Of a DNA stretch of 10,038 nucleotides, positions 7,761 to 10,038 are shown in pieces; positions within the stretch are counted from its first letter, which is position 1, and each line of letters starts with the position of its first letter. Made by a program: the position numbers and the translations under genes. Source of the stretch: Synergistes sp. (lineage in GTDB: Bacteria; Synergistota; Synergistia; Synergistales; Synergistaceae); assembly GCA_016288355.1 (NCBI GenBank), contig JAEEYY010000031.1:1-10038 (forward strand), read 5' to 3'. The notes beneath the pieces were generated by a model. The model was not told the origin of the DNA, searched no databases, and was given only the letters and a program-made list of their open reading frames with translations.

Positions 7761-7789
7761 AGTTTAATATTTTTGCCGCCTAAATGCAA
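7761..7789 (-). promoter_or_regulatory. Weak candidate promoter for the ABC operon
   Basis: Read on the minus strand, TTGCAT (7789-7784) and TAAACT (7766-7761) are separated by 17 nt in an AT-rich block. They match the sigma-70 boxes at 3/6 and 4/6 positions. Transcription would start near 7754 and give a leader of about 240 nt that includes the small ORF and stem-loops. A competing -10-like GATAAT at 7538-7533 has no good -35 and would leave almost no leader. Confidence 0.25.
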
Positions 7790-7829
7790 GGAGAATATTT
7801 CGGCAAATAATAAGCTTCGATTTGGTTTT

Positions 7830-7862
7830 CGTGCGTCCAGCACGCCGCGCAGCGGGTATAAT
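7830..7862 (+). promoter_or_regulatory. Candidate promoter of the 4-hydroxybutyrate dehydrogenase gene with an inverted repeat at the -35 position
   Basis: A perfect TATAAT lies at 7857-7862, 24 nt before the ATG. No good -35 hexamer sits 16-18 nt upstream. That position is instead occupied by an inverted repeat, CGTGC (7830-7834) and GCACG (7840-7844). A strong -10 with a poor -35 covered by a small dyad would fit an activator-dependent promoter; this is inference. Confidence 0.4.
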
Positions 7863-7871
7863 AGCTAAAAC

Positions 7872-7879
7872 AGGGGGAA
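7872..7879 (+). promoter_or_regulatory. Ribosome binding site of the 4-hydroxybutyrate dehydrogenase gene
   Basis: AGGGGGAA lies 7 nt before the ATG at 7887. The nine-base CAGGGGGAA (7871-7879) recurs exactly on the minus strand in front of the divergent ABC ATPase (7528-7520). Confidence 0.75.
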
Positions 7880-7886
7880 TAGTTTT

Positions 7887-9002
7887 ATGAAAGAACTGAT
7901 ACTGAAAACAGAGCTTCACAGCTTCAGAACATGCCGCGAATTCGCTGAAACTTTCGCTTTGGGGGCGGACGACCTTATCCTTACGATACGCCCTCTCTAT
8001 GAAAAATACTTTCTGCCGCTCTCGCTGCCGTTAAAAGCGCTCTTTATCGAAGATTTCGGCCTTGGCGAGCCCACCGATACGATGACCGACGCGATGATCG
8101 ACGCTGCGGAAAAAGCCGGCTTCAGGCGTCTTATAGCCGCAGGCGGCGGAAGCGTTATAGATATCGCGAAAGTGGTCGCGGCGGCAGGAGGAAAGCATAC
8201 CGATGAGCTGTACGCGGCGCCGTCGGAGATCAGGCGATCAAAAGGCTTCGTCATCCTGCCGGCTACCTGCGGCACGGGCAGCGAAGTTACGAATATCTCG
8301 ATAATCAACCGCACCAGAGTCGGTACAAAAATGGGGCTGGTATCGGACGCGCTCTTTGCCGACGCGGCAGCGCTGATCCCCGAACTGCTCGAGGGACTGC
8401 CGTACGAGTCGTTTGCGGCAAGCTCGGCAGACGCGCTCATTCATGCCGTGGAATCGGCTCTTTCGCCAAAGGCTACGCCGTTTTCGAAACTGCTCTCTTA
8501 CAGGGCCATTGAGATGATCATATCAAACTATTCCGTTATAGCGGCAAAGGGGCGGGAAGCGCGCATCGAGATGCTGGCGTCATTTCTTGCCGCGGCAAAC
8601 TACGCCGGCATCGCCTTCGGTACTGCCGGATGCGCCGCAGTGCACGCCCTCTCCTACCCGCTCGGCGGAAAGTATCATGTGCCGCACGGCGAGAGCAATT
8701 ACGCCGTCTTTACCGGCGTCATGAAAAATTACATCGAGATAAAAAAAGACGGAGAGATGGCGGTAATGATGGGTTTCATAGCGTCTTTGCTCGGCGCTGA
8801 GCCTTCCGAGGCATGGGACGGGCTCGATACGCTTCTGGGCAGGATCCTGCCGAAGAGATCGCTTCGCGAATACGGCGTTAGGGAAGACGAGCTTGAGGAG
8901 TTCGCCGATTCTGTAATAGAGTGTCAGCAGCGTCTTATGGCAAACAGCTTTGTGCCGCTTGACAAAGACCGCGTGCTGAAAATATACAGAGAGCTTTACT
9001 GA
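7887..9002 (+). CDS. Iron-containing alcohol dehydrogenase, 4-hydroxybutyrate dehydrogenase-like
   Basis: Group III (iron-type) alcohol dehydrogenase of 371 residues. As I recall it, the sequence runs colinear with Clostridium kluyveri 4-hydroxybutyrate dehydrogenase: both start near MK.L.L with F.T..EF, and share GLGEPTD/S, GGGSVIDIAK, TCGTGSEVTN, SYP(L/I)GG.YHVPHGE.NY, LREYG and FADSVIE.QQRL up to the C-terminal LY. The reaction would be NAD(H)-dependent interconversion of succinate semialdehyde and 4-hydroxybutyrate in the cytosol, a step of 4-aminobutyrate or succinate fermentation. Visible features: nucleotide-binding GGGSVID (86-92) and metal ligands D182, H186, H253 and H267, whose 4- and 14-residue spacings match FucO-type enzymes. 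The ATG has a strong ribosome binding site and its own TATAAT; the gene appears monocistronic, with a terminator 50 nt downstream. Family is certain; the exact substrate is likely but unproven, since CoA-transferase and dehydratase partners are not in view. Confidence 0.85.
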   Translation: MKELILKTELHSFRTCREFAETFALGADDLILTIRPLYEKYFLPLSLPLKALFIEDFGLGEPTDTMTDAMIDAAEKAGFRRLIAAGGGSVIDIAKVVAAAGGKHTDELYAAPSEIRRSKGFVILPATCGTGSEVTNISIINRTRVGTKMGLVSDALFADAAALIPELLEGLPYESFAASSADALIHAVESALSPKATPFSKLLSYRAIEMIISNYSVIAAKGREARIEMLASFLAAANYAGIAFGTAGCAAVHALSYPLGGKYHVPHGESNYAVFTGVMKNYIEIKKDGEMAVMMGFIASLLGAEPSEAWDGLDTLLGRILPKRSLREYGVREDELEEFADSVIECQQRLMANSFVPLDKDRVLKIYRELY

Positions 9003-9052
9003 GTGACAAGCGCGGGCTTTTTGCCTGCAGCGGCGGCATATTCGTTGATATT

Positions 9053-9086
9053 AAAGGAACGGGCTCAATCCGTTCCTTTTCTTTTT
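9053..9086 (+). terminator. Rho-independent terminator after the 4-hydroxybutyrate dehydrogenase gene
   Basis: AAAGGAACGG (9053-9062) pairs perfectly with CCGTTCCTTT (9070-9079) around a seven-base loop, followed by a T-rich run (TTTTCTTTTT, 9077-9086). The convergent tadA ends inside it: its TGA stop is at 9067-9065 in the loop, and its last codons form one arm. On the minus strand only TTT follows the stem, so termination of tadA is less certain. Confidence 0.85.
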
Positions 9087-9523
9087 GCTTCAAAGAATTT
9101 TCGCAGTATTTCGGCGCATTCATGCGCGAGAACGCCTCCCGTGACGCAGCATCTGTGGCTGAGCCTCGGGTCCTGGGGTATCTCGTAAAGGGATTTGCAG
9201 CCTCCGCCTTTTGGGTCTTTGGCGCCGAAGACTATCCTGTCTACCCTGCACTGTACGAGTGCCCCGGCGCACATGACGCACGGCTCCAGCGTGACGTAGA
9301 GGCAGCAGCCGTCAAAGCGCCATGAGGAAGTCTTTTCGGCGGCATCGGCAAGCGCATTGATCTCAGCGTGTCCGAGAGGAGAGTTGTCCAGCGAGCGGGT
9401 ATTGTGCCCGCGCCCTATTATCGCATCTTTCCGGACGAGCACAGCGCCTACCGGTATATCGCCGCTTTCAAGCGCAAGCCGTGCTTCCGTCAGAGCTTCC
9501 TGCATGCATAAAATGTCATCCAT
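9065..9523 (-). CDS. tadA: tRNA-specific adenosine deaminase TadA
   Basis: Zinc-dependent deaminase that converts A34 to inosine in tRNA-Arg(ACG), letting one tRNA read CGU, CGC and CGA. With the ATG at 9523 the protein has 152 residues, normal for TadA. Motifs: GDIPVGAVLV near the N-terminus; zinc and proton-shuttle site GHAEINAL (H52, E54); TLEPCVMCAGALV (C82, C85); and RIVFGAKDPKGG, typical of TadA rather than of cytidine or guanine deaminases. The frame stays open to 9652, but the extra 43 codons run through the tRNA-Arg gene on the opposite strand and give the well-known false peptide containing GIRTPDL; they are not part of the protein. AGGAGGG (9536-9542, minus strand) precedes the ATG with a rather long 12-nt spacer. 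The gene is divergent from the tRNA and convergent with the dehydrogenase. Confidence 0.93.
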   Translation of the reverse strand: MDDILCMQEALTEARLALESGDIPVGAVLVRKDAIIGRGHNTRSLDNSPLGHAEINALADAAEKTSSWRFDGCCLYVTLEPCVMCAGALVQCRVDRIVFGAKDPKGGGCKSLYEIPQDPRLSHRCCVTGGVLAHECAEILRKFFEAKRKGTD

Positions 9524-9548
9524 TGTGGCCGATGTCCCTCCTCTATGA

Positions 9549-9554
9549 TATACT
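9549..9554 (+). promoter_or_regulatory. Candidate -10 box of the tRNA-Arg promoter
   Basis: TATACT matches the sigma-70 -10 consensus at 5 of 6 bases and lies 16 nt before the mature tRNA 5' end, a normal distance. The hexamer 17 nt upstream (TGGCCG, 9526-9531) is a poor -35. The 47-nt gap to the tadA start must serve both divergent genes. Confidence 0.4.
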
Positions 9555-9570
9555 TTAGCACAGTTCGCGC

Positions 9571-9647
9571 GTGCCTGTAGCTCAGCTGGACAGAGTGCCG
9601 CCCTCCGGAGGCGAAGGTCTGGGGTTCGAATCCCCACAGGCACGCCA
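9571..9647 (+). tRNA. tRNA-Arg, anticodon CCG
   Basis: The full cloverleaf can be drawn. Acceptor GTGCCTG pairs with CAGGCAC; TA; D-arm with AGCTGGACA loop; anticodon loop CTCCGGA with anticodon CCG at 9605-9607, read by CGG codons; T-arm TGGGG/CCCCA with loop TTCGAAT; G73; and an encoded CCA (9645-9647). Two weak pairs are visible, G10-U25 in the D stem and a C27/A43 mismatch at the top of the anticodon stem. All other stems are intact. CGG is not a TadA target codon, so the closeness of tadA is not a direct enzyme-substrate pairing. Confidence 0.97.
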
Positions 9648-9709
9648 CTCATTTATCCCCTTGCTTCAGCAAAAATGTCCGGGAATGTAAGTTCTGCGTC
9701 TGTTCTTAT

Positions 9710-9739
9710 GCAGGACGTCCTGCTGTGAGCACAGCTGTG
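9710..9739. repeat. Two adjacent perfect palindromes
   Basis: GCAGGACGTCCTGC (9710-9723) is a 14-bp perfect palindrome and CACAGCTGTG (9730-9739) a 10-bp one. GCTGTG (9722-9727) also pairs with CACAGC (9730-9735), so alternative stems are possible. They lie between the tRNA-Arg 3' end and the stop of the convergent symporter gene. No T run follows on either strand, so a standard terminator is not supported. They could be a Rho-dependent 3' structure, a protein-binding site, or chance. Confidence 0.4.
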
Positions 9740-9746
9740 TATTACG

Positions 9747-10038
9747 TTATCCTCTAAGCGTATGCCTGCCCTTATCGGCGCAGAACATCCCGGCGCATAC
9801 ACAGAGGGCCGATACGGCAAGTCCCGCAAAAAGCGGGTCGCCGGGAAGACGCATAACGGCCCACAGCAGCATCGCGGCAAGGCCGCCCGCGCTTGAGGCA
9901 AGCGCCCATCCCGGTGGCAGCGCCTGCGGCCTGAGCACAGCGGCCGCCAGAGGCAGAAACGTGCCTGCGCCGCGCAGCCCCATGCTGACGAAGCTCCATT
10001 CGAGGATCATGCTGCCTGCGCCGCCTATGGCAATGAAG
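9747..10038 (-). CDS. C-terminal end of a probable sodium:solute symporter (5' part outside window)
   Basis: About 96 residues are visible; the frame is open to the window edge (FIAIGGAGS before the internal Met at 10010), so the gene starts outside. The end holds three hydrophobic stretches (roughly FLPLAAAVL, WALASSAGGLAAMLLWAVM and PLFAGLAVSALCVCAGMF). The motif SMGLRGAGTFLPL followed by a glycine/alanine helix and LPGDPLFAG resembles the last helices of the SSS family, inner-membrane carriers that couple solute uptake to sodium. The substrate cannot be told from this part. The stop is TAA at 9749-9747, and the gene is convergent with the tRNA-Arg 99 nt away. Another multi-pass membrane protein family remains possible because only the tail is seen. 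Confidence 0.6.
   Translation of the reverse strand, partial: FIAIGGAGSMILEWSFVSMGLRGAGTFLPLAAAVLRPQALPPGWALASSAGGLAAMLLWAVMRLPGDPLFAGLAVSALCVCAGMFCADKGRHTLRG

Larger units (their letters stand above)
7514..7886. other. Divergent intergenic region between the ABC operon and the 4-hydroxybutyrate dehydrogenase gene
   Basis: This 373-nt gap must hold control signals for both divergent transcription units. The last 60 nt (7830-7886) hold a TATAAT and a strong ribosome binding site for the plus-strand gene. An AT-rich block at 7750-7800 has a weak minus-strand promoter match. The middle (7530-7751) is unexplained. On the plus strand one frame is free of stops for 73 codons but has no early ATG, GTG or TTG. 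On the minus strand a 47-codon ATG ORF overlaps it. Small stem-loops are present: GGAG/CTCC (7663-7675), TGTCTG/CAGACA (7677-7694) and a bulged CTGGCCGC/GCGGCAG (about 7593-7613). A T8 run lies at 7701-7708. I could not match it to a known riboswitch class by eye. Confidence 0.6.

Noticed and set aside
9003..9045. Small hairpin GCGGGC/GCCTGC with a T5 loop just after the dehydrogenase stop
   Set aside because: Its T run is in the loop and not after the stem, so it is not a terminator. The strong stem at 9053-9079 explains the transcript end.
9724..9735. LexA-like box CTGT-N4-ACAG
   Set aside because: The spacing is 4 bases, not the 8 of the E. coli SOS box, and no SOS gene begins here.
9653..9901. 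82-codon minus-strand ORF overlapping the symporter end
   Set aside because: It is out of frame with the hydrophobic symporter tail, low in plausible domain content and arginine/cysteine-rich as frame-shifted translations are.
1..10038. CRISPR array, insertion sequence, prophage or integrase
   Set aside because: No regularly spaced direct repeats, no transposase or recombinase motifs and no terminal inverted repeats with target duplication were found on either strand.

Overview
No single definitive novel system stands out. The window looks like an ordinary, tightly packed chromosome segment from an anaerobic, amino-acid-fermenting bacterium. Moderately GC-rich coding, frequent ATA isoleucine codons, a fused binding-protein/permease amino-acid importer, a 4-hydroxybutyrate dehydrogenase-like enzyme and an M17 aminopeptidase together suggest Synergistota (Cloacibacillus/Synergistes-like). 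That placement is inference from gene content and style, not a marker-gene result.

Layout. (1) 1-5078, plus strand: a probable operon of the C-terminal part of a leucyl aminopeptidase (cut by the window edge), a YtcJ-type amidohydrolase starting 2 nt after it, and the RecD2 helicase starting at a TTG 13 nt after that. (2) 5104-5144: a strong stem-loop that can serve as terminator for both recD2 and the convergent operon. (3) 7513-5160, minus strand: a two-gene polar amino acid ABC importer, ATPase first, then a lipobox-bearing substrate-binding domain fused to its permease. (4) 7514-7886: a 373-nt divergent intergenic region holding the control signals of the importer and of the next gene, plus an unexplained central stretch (7530-7751) that is open on both strands, carries small stem-loops and a T8 run, and encodes a possible 47-residue leader peptide. 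(5) 7887-9002, plus strand: an iron-type alcohol dehydrogenase closely resembling clostridial 4-hydroxybutyrate dehydrogenase, ended by a terminator whose loop contains the stop codon of the convergent tadA. (6) 9523-9065, minus strand: tRNA adenosine deaminase TadA, divergent from a tRNA-Arg(CCG) at 9571-9647. (7) 9747-10038, minus strand: the C-terminal end of a probable sodium:solute symporter.

How the genes fit together. Peptide cleavage (aminopeptidase), amino acid uptake (ABC importer) and a reductive fermentation step (4-hydroxybutyrate/succinate semialdehyde) are consistent with growth on peptides and amino acids. RecD2, TadA and the tRNA are housekeeping. The points most worth a second look are the 7530-7751 intergenic stretch, the Tyr in place of a normally conserved His in the amidohydrolase, and the lipobox on a protein that is already membrane-anchored by its fused permease.
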